From positions 1 to 64,000 of the forward strand of contig NZ_BSNK01000002.1 of the NCBI RefSeq assembly GCF_030159955.1: a DNA stretch of 64,000 bases, written 5' to 3'. A program made the position numbers and the translations under genes. The notes below the pieces were generated by a model. The model was not told the DNA's origin and ran no database searches. It worked only from the letters and a program-made list of their open reading frames with translations. This document shows, in pieces, positions 1 to 9,026 of the stretch. Position 1 is the first letter of the stretch, and every line of letters starts with the position of its first letter. This DNA comes from Algimonas ampicilliniresistens. Its GTDB lineage: Bacteria; Pseudomonadota; Alphaproteobacteria; Caulobacterales; Maricaulaceae.

Positions 1-105
1 ATACTTCGTGATCGCTGCCGTCAACGTCGTCTTACCATGGTCAACGTGACCAATCGTGCCGATGTTCGCATGCGGCTTGTTACGCTCGAACTTTTCCTTC
101 GCCAT
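1..105 (-). CDS. tuf: Elongation factor Tu, N-terminal 35 residues (gene runs off the left edge)
   Basis: The reverse strand reads an EF-Tu amino terminus starting [20 protein letters not shown] and continuing into the P-loop [14 protein letters not shown]-Tu is the GTPase that brings aminoacyl-tRNA to the ribosome. The start ATG at 105 is preceded by an AGGAG-type ribosome binding site. The gene lies 46 bp downstream of fusA in the classical rpsL-rpsG-fusA-tuf order, so it is the last visible member of the str operon. Only 35 codons are present, truncated by the window boundary rather than by mutation. Confidence 0.97.
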   Translation of the reverse strand, partial: MAKEKFERNKPHANIGTIGHVDHGKTTLTAAITKY

Positions 106-151
106 GGGAGGCTCCTCTTACTCGTGAGATACTAATGTGAGGGGCGCGTAG

Positions 152-2236
152 TTACGCACCGCCTTGTTTGCTGATGACTTCGTCCATCACAGCCTGCGGA
201 GTCGCCGCATAGTGATCGAAGACCATTGTGAATTGCGCACGGCCCTGAGACTTGGACCGCAGATCGTTGACGTAACCAAACATGTTGGCGAGCGGCACCA
301 TTGCATTGATGACGTTGGCGTTGCCGCGCATTTCCGTGCCTTCGATCATACCACGACGAGAATTTAGGTCGCCGATAACGTCGCCCATATATTCGTCAGG
401 TGTGACTACTTCGACCTTCATGATCGGCTCGAGCAGTTTGATCTTACCTTCGTTCTTGATCTCGCGGAACGCAGCGCGAGCCGCGATCTCAAAGGCCATC
501 ACAGAGGAGTCAACGTCGTGATACGCGCCGTCATAAAGCTCAGCTTTGAAGTCGATAACAGGGAAGCCTGCCAGAAGGCCGGTTTCAGCCATCGTCCGGA
601 TACCTTTTTCAACACCCGGAATATATTCGCGCGGCACATTACCACCGACAACGGAGTTCTCGAAGATGATACCTTCGCCCGGCTCTAGCGGCTGGAATCT
701 GATCTTAACACGACCGAACTGACCTGAGCCACCTGACTGCTTCTTGTGCGTGTAGTCGATATCAACATCGTGAGCGAGCGCCTCACGGTAAGCCACTTGC
801 GGCTGACCGATATTGGCTTCGACGCCAAATTCACGCTTCAGACGATCGACCAGAATGTCGAGGTGCAGTTCGCCCATACCCGCCATGATGGTCTGTCCTG
901 ATTCATGATCAGTCGAAACCCGGAAGGATGGATCCTCTGCAGCCAAACGCTGAAGACCGAGGCCCAGCTTTTCTTGGTCAGTTTTAGTCTTAGGCTCGAC
1001 AGCAATCTCGATGACGGGATCAGGGAATTCCATACGCTCTAGAATGACCGGCGAGGACGTATCACAGAGCGTATCGCCCGTTGTGGTGCCCTTGAGGCCA
1101 GCAACGGCGATAATGTCGCCCGCATAGGCTTCCTGGATGTCCTCACGATCATTGGAGTGCATCATCATCATACGGCCCACGCGCTCTTTACGCTCCTTGA
1201 CGGAGTTAAGCAGGGTCGTGCCCGTTTCCAGCTTCCCGGAATAGATACGGCAGAAGGTCAGCGTGCCCACGAACTTGTCGTTCATGATCTTGAACGCCAA
1301 CATGGAGAGTGGCTGATCATCAGAAGCCGGACGTGTTGTTTCTTCGCCAGTCTTCGCATCGATGCCTTTGATAGCGTCAATGTCGAGCGGGCTCGGCAGG
1401 TAAGCAACAACCGCGTCAAGCAATGGCTGAACACCTTTGTTCTTAAACGCCGTGCCGCAGAAGACAGGAACAACTTTGTTCGCGATCGTCGCAGCCCGAA
1501 CGAGGCGCTGGATCGTTTCAACGTCAGGCATTTCGCCTTCGAAGTATTTTTCCATCACAGCGTCATCCATCTCAGCAACAGCTTCGATGAGCGCGAGGCG
1601 ATATTCTTCAACCTTCTCGACCATGTCCTCTGGAACCGGGACAGTTTCATATGTCGCGCCTAGGTCAGCTTCAGCTTCCCAGATGTAAGCAACATTTTTG
1701 ACGAGATCGACAACGCCTTTGAAATGATCTTCAGCACCGATCGGCAGCTGCATTTCCAACGCGTTTCCGCCCAGACGATCCTTCACGGATTGAACAGAAT
1801 TATAGAAGCTCGCACCGATCTTATCCATCTTGTTGATGAAGATCATGCGCGGAACATTATATTTGTCAGCCTGACGCCAGACCGTTTCAGTCTGAGGCTC
1901 AACACCCGCATTGGCGTCCAGCAGCGCAACAGCACCATCAAGCACGCGAAGAGACCGCTCAACTTCAATTGTGAAGTCAACGTGTCCAGGCGTATCGATG
2001 ATGTTCAGGCGTTTGCCAGCCCAGAAACAGGTCGTCGCAGCCGACGTAATCGTGATGCCGCGCTCTTGCTCTTGCTCCATCCAATCCATGGTGGCCGCGC
2101 CATCATGAACTTCAGCAATCTTGTGGTTCTTACCAGTGTAATAAAGAATCCGCTCGGTGCAGGTTGTTTTACCTGCATCGATATGGGCCATGATGCCGAA
2201 ATTGCGGTAGTCCTTGAGGTCGTAATCGCGTGCCAT
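152..2236 (-). CDS. fusA: Elongation factor G
   Basis: The 694-residue product is a full-length translocation GTPase, the usual size for bacterial EF-G. G1 motif AHIDAGKTT is near residue 17, G3 DTPGHVDF near residue 82 and G4 NKMD near residue 136. The C-terminal domains IV and V are present, including the GGSGQFGRV and [15 protein letters not shown] signatures. It catalyses translocation of tRNA and mRNA after peptide bond formation and, with RRF, ribosome recycling. It sits 30 bp after rpsG and before tuf in the str operon. Nothing suggests the specialised fusB-type paralogue. Confidence 0.98.
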   Translation of the reverse strand: MARDYDLKDYRNFGIMAHIDAGKTTCTERILYYTGKNHKIAEVHDGAATMDWMEQEQERGITITSAATTCFWAGKRLNIIDTPGHVDFTIEVERSLRVLDGAVALLDANAGVEPQTETVWRQADKYNVPRMIFINKMDKIGASFYNSVQSVKDRLGGNALEMQLPIGAEDHFKGVVDLVKNVAYIWEAEADLGATYETVPVPEDMVEKVEEYRLALIEAVAEMDDAVMEKYFEGEMPDVETIQRLVRAATIANKVVPVFCGTAFKNKGVQPLLDAVVAYLPSPLDIDAIKGIDAKTGEETTRPASDDQPLSMLAFKIMNDKFVGTLTFCRIYSGKLETGTTLLNSVKERKERVGRMMMMHSNDREDIQEAYAGDIIAVAGLKGTTTGDTLCDTSSPVILERMEFPDPVIEIAVEPKTKTDQEKLGLGLQRLAAEDPSFRVSTDHESGQTIMAGMGELHLDILVDRLKREFGVEANIGQPQVAYREALAHDVDIDYTHKKQSGGSGQFGRVKIRFQPLEPGEGIIFENSVVGGNVPREYIPGVEKGIRTMAETGLLAGFPVIDFKAELYDGAYHDVDSSVMAFEIAARAAFREIKNEGKIKLLEPIMKVEVVTPDEYMGDVIGDLNSRRGMIEGTEMRGNANVINAMVPLANMFGYVNDLRSKSQGRAQFTMVFDHYAATPQAVMDEVISKQGGA

Positions 2237-2266
2237 TTCAGGCTCCTCGAAAGAATAAAGTGTGGG

Positions 2267-2740
<474 letters not shown>

Positions 2741-2748
2741 CTACTCTC

Positions 2749-3120
2749 TTATTTCGGACGCTTAGCGCCGTATTTCGAACGACGCTGACGGCGATCTTTC
2801 ACGCCCTGCGTATCCAGAACACCACGCAAAACGTGATAGCGCACACCCGGCAAATCTTTCACGCGACCGCCACGGATCAGGACCACAGAGTGTTCCTGCA
2901 AATTGTGGCCTTCGCCTGGAATATAGCTCAGCACTTCAAACCCATTGGTGAGGCGAACTTTAGCCACTTTCCGCAAAGCCGAGTTCGGCTTCTTTGGTGT
3001 GGTTGTGTAAACGCGCGTACAGACGCCACGTTTCTGCGGACACGCTTCCAAGGCCGGAACCTTGTTGCGCTTGCGCTTGTCTTTCCGGGGCTTCCGGATG
3101 AGCTGCTGAATTGTTGGCAT
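2749..3120 (-). CDS. rpsL: 30S ribosomal protein S12
   Basis: The 123-residue protein begins [13 protein letters not shown] and carries the invariant [19 protein letters not shown] segment. That segment includes the lysine which, when mutated, gives streptomycin resistance in other bacteria, so the sequence is of the sensitive type at this site. ATG at 3120 is chosen over an in-frame TTG immediately upstream because it gives the canonical N-terminus and follows an AAGGA-type ribosome binding site. S12 acts in decoding at the A site. It is the first gene of the str operon. Confidence 0.98.
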   Translation of the reverse strand: MPTIQQLIRKPRKDKRKRNKVPALEACPQKRGVCTRVYTTTPKKPNSALRKVAKVRLTNGFEVLSYIPGEGHNLQEHSVVLIRGGRVKDLPGVRYHVLRGVLDTQGVKDRRQRRSKYGAKRPK

Positions 3121-3141
3121 CAAGCCGTCCTTGTCTTGCGT

Positions 3142-3196
3142 GCGCGGGGCGTGCCGCGACTATTCATTACATTTATACCGCGCGGGGTATGCCGCG
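3142..3196. repeat. Imperfect 17-bp direct repeat in the rpsL leader
   Basis: GCGCGGGGCGTGCCGCG at 3142-3158 and GCGCGGGGTATGCCGCG at 3180-3196 match at 15 of 17 positions with a 38-bp period. Both copies lie in the predicted untranslated leader between the str promoter and rpsL. On the transcribed strand each can form a small GC-rich hairpin. A function such as autogenous control is only a possibility. The rest of the 333-bp interval 3121-3453 holds the promoter listed separately and no credible gene. Confidence 0.5.
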
Positions 3197-3397
3197 CCAA
3201 TTTTTGGTTCGCTCCGAGAAGGGCTTACGCCCTACACAAAGCGCAGACGACCGTCTCTTCCATGGGAAGAACCGGATAGCCTGCTGGAATAAAAACCGGC
3301 CCGGCGGCGGTTGCCATCGGGCCAATCTGGGTCTCAATTTCGTCTCGAACGAGGTTTCTATGGCAACCCACAGACAGCACGTCCACTGACGGGCGGG

Positions 3398-3426
3398 CAT
3401 ATAGTCAGGGCTTTTCGGCCCGTCAA
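3398..3426 (-). promoter_or_regulatory. Sigma-70 type promoter of the str operon
   Basis: On the reverse strand TTGACG (3426-3421) is followed after exactly 17 bp by TATATG (3403-3398), close to the housekeeping consensus. Transcription would start near 3391 and give a leader of about 270 nt before rpsL. The -35 box lies 28 bp beyond the dipeptidase stop codon, so the promoter occupies a true intergenic gap. It is the only strong match seen in the interval. Confidence 0.65.
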
Positions 3427-3453
3427 CTAGGGAATGCGGTTTGCGCGCTGCCC

Positions 3454-4671
3454 TTAATTCAATGCGCCGGCCTCAACAGCTTCCATCACGCGAAGCAAAT
3501 TACCGCCCCAAATCTTAGCAATGTCCGCCTCGCTATACCCTCTTGCGACCAACTCAGCTGTGACCGCTTCGGTCTCAGACGCATCACGCCAGCCATCAAC
3601 GCCGCCACCGCCATCAAAGTCTGACGCGATGCCGACATGGTTGATGCCTGCGACGGACACAGCATGGTCGATGTGGTCGACGAAATCAGCGACAGTCGCT
3701 TCCGGTTCCATCGCAGCGATCATCTCGCGGCGCGCATCCACTTCAGCCTGCTTTTCCTTGGACAACGCGTTGTACTCTGCGCGCGAACTGATACCGAATT
3801 CGATGGCGGCCGCTTCAGTCGCCGCAACCTGCTCAGGCGTCTGCACTTTAACATAGGCCCCCAGCGCGACCATTTGCGCCACGCCATTCACCTCGGCAAT
3901 TTTGCGAAGCTGCTCGTCATCAAGATTACGGGCGCTATCTGCGACAGCTTTGACCCCACTATGCGAGGCAATGATCGGTGTGCGCGACAGATCGGCAGCC
4001 TGCATCATCGTTTTTTTGCCTGTATGCGAGACGTCAACCATGATGCCGCGGTCGTTGAGCCGTTCAACGAGTTCACGGCCGAGCGGTGACAAACCGCCCC
4101 ATTTGCCGACACCGCCATCGCGTTCCGCATGTGGATTGGAACTATCGCCGAACTGGTTATTGCCGAAATGGGTGAGCCCCATATAGCGCACGCCATGCTC
4201 AGCCCAATGATCCAACGTTGATAAGTCCGGGCCAAGCGGAAACGCGTTTTCCATGCCGATCAATACGGCATGTTTCCCCTCGCCAACGATTCGCCGAACA
4301 TCGTCGGCTGTCAGGGCCAGTTCAAAATCATCCGAATGGGTGTCCGTCAGCGCTTCAATCGCCGTAACGCGCGTGCGGGCAATATCCAGCGCCGCCGCGT
4401 AACCCGCCTCCGTCATTTCACCTTGCGGCGTGTAGACAATCCAGAAGCCGCTATCGAGCTTGCCCGCCGCTAGTTTAGGTAGATCAACTTGTAGCTCTGT
4501 CGGGCCAGTCGGGTCGATCTCCGTCATATAGGTTAGCGGGATGTCAATATGCGTATCGAGTGTCAGTGTCTGATCATGAATCTCCGTGGCGCTTTTCGGC
4601 TCCGGCAAAGTCGCACAGGCAGCGAGTAGAGCAGCAGAAATGAGAAGTGAGTGGTGAAGCTTGAGAGTCAT
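3454..4671 (-). CDS. Membrane dipeptidase (peptidase family M19), lipoprotein
   Basis: The 405-residue protein has a lipoprotein signal with lipobox LLAAC (cysteine near residue 19), so it is probably anchored in the periplasm or outer membrane. The M19 renal-dipeptidase fold is shown by the HID zinc motif in LDTHIDIP, the bridging glutamate in IGMENAF, the VSHTGKKT and IIASHSG histidines, and the terminal GIASDFDGGG. Family members hydrolyse dipeptides, some acting on D-residues, with a binuclear zinc centre. It stands alone between the str operon and an S41-type protease, both read on the same strand. The exact substrate cannot be read from sequence. Confidence 0.9.
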   Translation of the reverse strand: MTLKLHHSLLISAALLAACATLPEPKSATEIHDQTLTLDTHIDIPLTYMTEIDPTGPTELQVDLPKLAAGKLDSGFWIVYTPQGEMTEAGYAAALDIARTRVTAIEALTDTHSDDFELALTADDVRRIVGEGKHAVLIGMENAFPLGPDLSTLDHWAEHGVRYMGLTHFGNNQFGDSSNPHAERDGGVGKWGGLSPLGRELVERLNDRGIMVDVSHTGKKTMMQAADLSRTPIIASHSGVKAVADSARNLDDEQLRKIAEVNGVAQMVALGAYVKVQTPEQVAATEAAAIEFGISSRAEYNALSKEKQAEVDARREMIAAMEPEATVADFVDHIDHAVSVAGINHVGIASDFDGGGGVDGWRDASETEAVTAELVARGYSEADIAKIWGGNLLRVMEAVEAGALN

Positions 4672-4765
4672 GGCAGGATCCTTTTGCGTCGTCCTACCGT
4701 GACCTCGCGCCGTTGCGCAATGGTCGAGACGCGAACTGAGTAAAACCGCTCCCTACTCCAGAACC

Positions 4766-6148
4766 TTATTCGATGCGACCGCGCACATTCTCAATCGCCC
4801 GGTCAAGCGCCGGATCGCGATTATTGAGAACGTCATCAAGATCAGGGCTGACCGCAATATCTGGTATAACGCCCGTCCCGACAAAATCCGTACCATCCGG
4901 CAGTGTGTCACGCTTCGCTGAAACCCGCGCACTTAGGCCGCCCGGCAGCTCAAAATGGACTGGTTGGCCCGTGCTGCCGAATGTCGCCTCCCCGATCTGA
5001 ACCATGTGCGGTTGGCTCTTTGCGAAAACCATAAAGTCTTCTGCCGCTGACGCTGTCCATTTAGAGGTGACGATGGCTATCGGGACGATCAATCGGTCAG
5101 CTACGTCCAGTGGGGTGAGCGTATTGTGTTCGCCTGTTTCCCACATCGGCGACGCCCATTCAGCATAGCCCTCCAAACCGCCTTCGCCCCATACCTTGAA
5201 CGCTGAAACATGTTTGGGTGTCATCCAACGCGACCCCGGTGCCGGAGCATTGATGAAACGTCTCATCACATGACCACCGATGGCGGTACTGCCGCCGCCA
5301 TTGCGGGAGACATCAATAATAAGCCCCTTGGCGCGACGAATTTCAGGCAACAGAGCATCAAATTGCTCAGGAACAGTATCATCAGAGAAAGAATTCAGTG
5401 ACAGGATGGCGATATCGCGGTCCCAGCTGAGATGCACACTGCCCTCACCCGCGGGATCATTGCGCGTTCTGACCCAGTCTATCCCGCCTTCGCTATATCG
5501 GTTGCGCTTAACCGAGATGACGCGATTTTCGCCGTTGGGCGTCACAATTCCAATTCGGGCGGTCGTGCCGACAGAACCAAAGAGCGGCCCCAATAGCCAG
5601 TAAGACCGTCCACCCGCGGCATACTCACGCCTGACATGTGGTGATGACGTCGCCAAGTAAGGCAGAACATCCCGCTCAATCTTCGCTTCTATATCTTCTC
5701 CATCCACTGAAACGACTTGGCTTCCGACCGGGACGGTATCTGCCAACTCGCTGTCGATATTGGTGACGTATATTCCCGCCCCAAAAGGGGTCAGACGAAT
5801 AGGCGGTGCGTCCAACACACATCCGCGTCTCAGCGATGGTGTCGGGTTAAGATTGGTGTGCCCATCCTGCAGTGCTGTGATGAAGCTTTGCAGCGCGCGA
5901 AAATACTCCAATTCCGTCTCAGCATCCCGAACCATAGGAAGATGCCGAAGATATTCGGCATCCCAGTCCAAGTCCGGCACCTGATGAAACCAAGCGAAAT
6001 CCCTATCCGCGATCTTCCAGATCTTCGACAGAGCGTAGATTCTGTCCGCTTCTGTTGTGGGCTCAGGCGCCGGGCAGTCTGGCGCTGCAATGGCCGTTTG
6101 CGCGAACAGGGTAAAAGCCGCTGAAAATATGAAGCCATTGCGCATCAT
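4766..6148 (-). CDS. Secreted S41-family (C-terminal processing type) peptidase
   Basis: The 460-residue protein starts with a Sec signal peptide ending near AIAAP (about residue 21). The C-terminal half has an S41 core: LIIDVSRNGGGST, the candidate nucleophile serine in WTASAAEDF, then IGEATFGSTGQPVHF and the family-typical PDGTDFVGTGVIPDI end. An N-terminal helical region and a weak PDZ-like segment (GIYVTNIDSELADTVPVGSQ) precede it. Members of this group cleave peptides or hydrophobic C termini in the periplasm. Two ATG codons are adjacent at the start; the upstream one is given. No operon partner is evident. Confidence 0.82.
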   Translation of the reverse strand: MMRNGFIFSAAFTLFAQTAIAAPDCPAPEPTTEADRIYALSKIWKIADRDFAWFHQVPDLDWDAEYLRHLPMVRDAETELEYFRALQSFITALQDGHTNLNPTPSLRRGCVLDAPPIRLTPFGAGIYVTNIDSELADTVPVGSQVVSVDGEDIEAKIERDVLPYLATSSPHVRREYAAGGRSYWLLGPLFGSVGTTARIGIVTPNGENRVISVKRNRYSEGGIDWVRTRNDPAGEGSVHLSWDRDIAILSLNSFSDDTVPEQFDALLPEIRRAKGLIIDVSRNGGGSTAIGGHVMRRFINAPAPGSRWMTPKHVSAFKVWGEGGLEGYAEWASPMWETGEHNTLTPLDVADRLIVPIAIVTSKWTASAAEDFMVFAKSQPHMVQIGEATFGSTGQPVHFELPGGLSARVSAKRDTLPDGTDFVGTGVIPDIAVSPDLDDVLNNRDPALDRAIENVRGRIE

Positions 6149-6274
6149 GAACTCCCAAAACGGCTTTGAATAAAATTACGTCATCTGTCGTAATTGATAA
6201 ATGCGCACCTCATATTTTGTCAAGCGACGATCGATTTTGCCTATTCTTTAAGGTCTGAGCGGCAAGATCAAATT

Positions 6275-7222
6275 ATGGCGGCAACCCCCAACATCTCAGC
6301 GGATGACGTGAGAACGACGTTTCTGTCCCATCTGGCTGGTGAGCGCCGCCTGTCCGAGAAAACGGTTGAAGCCTATGGGCGCGACATTCGTGATTTTCAA
6401 AACTTCCTAGCCCGCCACCTCGGCGAACCCGCAGGTCTTCGAGCATTGGCAGGACTCGGACCGTCTGACTTTCGCGCATATCTCGCGTTCAGACGCGAGG
6501 GTGGACAGGGCCATCCAGGTCTGGGATCCGCGTCCGTACAACGCCTGCTGTCCGCCATTCGTACCTTATACAGATATCTGGAACGACGCTGGGATGTTGC
6601 CAATTCTGCTATCGCCCTCATTAAAGGCCCACGCACCAAACGGCCCGTTCCCAAAGCCTTGTCGGTTGACGGTGCGCGAGACTTAGTCGCGGCCGGGTCG
6701 ATGGATGGGGCGGTCCCTTGGATAGAAGCGCGCAATAGTGCCGTATTAAGCCTCGCCTACGGCGCTGGCTTACGTATTTCGGAAGTGCTCAGCCTGACAG
6801 CAGAGGTACTGCCTCTTGACGATACGCTCATCGTTCACGGTAAAGGCGGAAAATCTCGAATGATTCCGATCCTGCCTGCGATCGGCAAGGCGGTCACGCG
6901 CTATGCTGAGTTATGCCCCCATTCCCTCGCACCCGGATCGGCCCTCTTTCGGGGCGTTCGCGGTGGCCCCCTCGGCCCTCGGATCATCCAAGCCGAAGTG
7001 CAGAAGCTCCGCGCCTATCTTGGTCTACCCGAATCCGCGACACCGCACGCGCTGCGCCATTCCTTCGCGACACATCTTCTGGCTGGGGGCGGTGACTTGC
7101 GCACAATCCAACAATTACTCGGCCATGCCAGCCTGTCGACAACTCAGCGCTATACGGATGTCGATGCGGCGCGCCTACGCGAGGTGCATGCGGGTGCGCA
7201 CCCCCGCGCTGGGCGGCGCTAA
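6275..7222 (+). CDS. xerC: Tyrosine recombinase XerC
   Basis: The 315-residue protein has an N-terminal SAM-like core-binding domain (residues about 10-100) and a catalytic domain. The tyrosine-recombinase residues are visible: R in GAGLRISEVLSL, K in GKGGKSRMIP, HALRHSFATHLL, GHASLSTTQRY and the nucleophile tyrosine in RYTDV. With XerD it resolves chromosome dimers at dif, activated by FtsK, which is encoded 2 kb away. ATG at 6275 is preferred over an upstream TTG because it gives the normal family length and N-terminus. The 3' end overlaps the convergent HD gene by 4 bp. Confidence 0.9.
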   Translation: MAATPNISADDVRTTFLSHLAGERRLSEKTVEAYGRDIRDFQNFLARHLGEPAGLRALAGLGPSDFRAYLAFRREGGQGHPGLGSASVQRLLSAIRTLYRYLERRWDVANSAIALIKGPRTKRPVPKALSVDGARDLVAAGSMDGAVPWIEARNSAVLSLAYGAGLRISEVLSLTAEVLPLDDTLIVHGKGGKSRMIPILPAIGKAVTRYAELCPHSLAPGSALFRGVRGGPLGPRIIQAEVQKLRAYLGLPESATPHALRHSFATHLLAGGGDLRTIQQLLGHASLSTTQRYTDVDAARLREVHAGAHPRAGRR

Positions 7223-7815
7223 AGCGCAGCGTCCAACTCGGCGAACCGTTTTAAAAACAACCGCTCCGCTGCTACGACAGGCGCCGGATCAATCGTGACA
7301 TGCAGCCCGTCGGGCGGCGTGATGAAGAACTGATCCGCCTCCTCTACTGTGAAGCCCGCAATCTGCGTCGCTTCAAACCAGGCGCAGATCACATCACACC
7401 GTTTGATCTGTTTCTTAAGCCGAGATGGCGTTGGGGCCGTTAAGCCAAACCGGCGATTGACGGCTTCGTCCAAGCGCGTCTCAAACGCCCTATAGTCATA
7501 GCCGAGCGCCGCCTTAAACGGGCTGATCATATCGCCGATCACATATTCGGACGCATCATGCAGCAGTGCTGTCATGCGCTCTTCTGCCGATGCCTTGGGA
7601 TAGAGTTGATAAAATAAATCCTCGACCACGACACTATGTTCCGCGACCGAAAATGCATGATCCCCCGATGTCTGCCCGTTCCACCGCGCCACGCGGGCTA
7701 GACCTCTGGCGATGTCCTCAATTTCAATATCGAGTGGGCTCGGGTCAAGCAGATCGAGCCGACGCCCGGAGAGCATGCGCTGCCAGGCGCGTGGCGGTGG
7801 AGAAGTCTTAGGCAT
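7219..7815 (-). CDS. HD-domain hydrolase, YfbR/5'-nucleotidase-like
   Basis: The 198-residue protein shows the HD superfamily pattern: H in GDHAFSVAEHS (about residue 53), the HD dyad in ALLHDASEYVIGD (about residue 88) and a later conserved D in TRLDEAVNR. This order resembles the YfbR-like and related metal-dependent phosphohydrolases that hydrolyse nucleoside monophosphates or phosphate esters. The substrate is not determined. It is convergent with xerC and ends inside that gene's last codons. Confidence 0.8.
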   Translation of the reverse strand: MPKTSPPPRAWQRMLSGRRLDLLDPSPLDIEIEDIARGLARVARWNGQTSGDHAFSVAEHSVVVEDLFYQLYPKASAEERMTALLHDASEYVIGDMISPFKAALGYDYRAFETRLDEAVNRRFGLTAPTPSRLKKQIKRCDVICAWFEATQIAGFTVEEADQFFITPPDGLHVTIDPAPVVAAERLFLKRFAELDAAL

Positions 7816-7918
7816 AAGGTTGAGTTAGCCTGTTCCGCACAGATTGGAAATGCTGACGCGGACCCTAATTGAGTTCAGGACTAGCAAAATGGCAATCAAT
7901 CAATGCGGAGCACTTGAC

Positions 7919-8947
7919 CTATGAGGACTCCATTTTGATCCACATGACGTCATTCGCAAAGTCAATCAAAATGGACTTACCTTCGAAGAAAGGCATCCCA
8001 ACGATCATCATTGGCTTACCCTCCAAATCTATCACATCGAACAAGCTTAGACGATGCACAGAGAAGAGTTGATGCGGCCACGCGCGATTGCCAAATTCTA
8101 TTCCCTCCAAAACCACGTGCCATTCTGGTTTAAACTCACCTATTGCCCCATTCACCTTCCATTCTTTGCGAAGATGATGGCGTCTCACCCTCAATTTCCG
8201 CAAACGTCTAAAATTCCAATTCATCACATTGAACTCTGAACCCGTATCCACCAAGGCGAAGGCCTCTGTTCCGTTAACCTGCAAATCTAGAAAATGAAGT
8301 CCCAGCACATCCCTATTGAAGGGACGTTCATTCAACTGGATAGAGGACCAGGTTTTATCAAACGTCAGCGGCGCAGATTTTTCGTCAATGAAGAATGTTT
8401 TCTGACTATTTGGGTCAATCAAGATTTTATATTCCGCCAATATATCTAACCCAATAATACCTTTGGTTTGCCTCAACAATGGGTCGCTATACTTCGGTTG
8501 ATCAAGGATTGCGAAAGTTACGCCTTTGATCTCTTTTGATCCGATTAGAAAATTTTGAATTATGGTCGTGGGGCGCGTTGCCAAAAAATTCATGTCGTGG
8601 ATACGAACTTGACCACCGCCTTCTATGACTGCGCCCGGCAGGATAGAGTCCCGGTAGATCACTGACGTTGTTGCTCCTGTATCAAGGATAAATTTGCCGG
8701 GCCCAGTTTCAAGAAGATCGAGCCTCAAAACTATCAGCCCCCCTTGAGAGGTTTCGTAATCAAGCGCTGTTGCACTTGAACTTTCTAGCATTCTTTCGAG
8801 AGGCACGGTTTGAACGGATGGGATCGTTGAACACGCTGACAGAGATTGAAACAAAAACGCCCAAAATAGTACACAACCAAAGCGGCAAACGTTGATCAAA
8901 AGATCACTCGCGGGGCAAGCTGACACTCGGGCAGCATATGCTGCCAC
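7919..8947 (-). CDS. Two-lobed retropepsin-like aspartic protease, probable lipoprotein, low GC
   Basis: The protein has two D-T-G motifs: FILDTGATTSV with the Asp near residue 89 and ALVDTGSEFNV with the Asp near residue 234. Each is followed by a matching segment, GLDILAEYKILID and GMPFFEGKSILID. This indicates an internal duplication of a clan AA aspartyl-protease domain within one chain. A hydrophobic stretch ending LSACS near residue 39 looks like a lipobox. The start is uncertain: GTG at 8947 is given, but GTG at 8926 or a TTG closer to the signal are possible. Base composition is clearly lower in GC (roughly 40-45%) than flanking genes, suggesting acquisition. The substrate is unknown. 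Confidence 0.72.
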   Translation of the reverse strand: MAAYAARVSACPASDLLINVCRFGCVLFWAFLFQSLSACSTIPSVQTVPLERMLESSSATALDYETSQGGLIVLRLDLLETGPGKFILDTGATTSVIYRDSILPGAVIEGGGQVRIHDMNFLATRPTTIIQNFLIGSKEIKGVTFAILDQPKYSDPLLRQTKGIIGLDILAEYKILIDPNSQKTFFIDEKSAPLTFDKTWSSIQLNERPFNRDVLGLHFLDLQVNGTEAFALVDTGSEFNVMNWNFRRLRKLRVRRHHLRKEWKVNGAIGEFKPEWHVVLEGIEFGNRAWPHQLFSVHRLSLFDVIDLEGKPMMIVGMPFFEGKSILIDFANDVMWIKMESS

Positions 8948-9026
8948 GCGCGAAGCAAAGGGAACGTCCTGAACATGTACTTAGGTTAGCGGGTCGCGAC
9001 CGTCCCGCAAGTCATAACCGGGTGTG

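Noticed and set aside
1157-1663. Long ORF antisense to fusA
   Set aside because: It is a codon-bias shadow of the highly conserved fusA gene.
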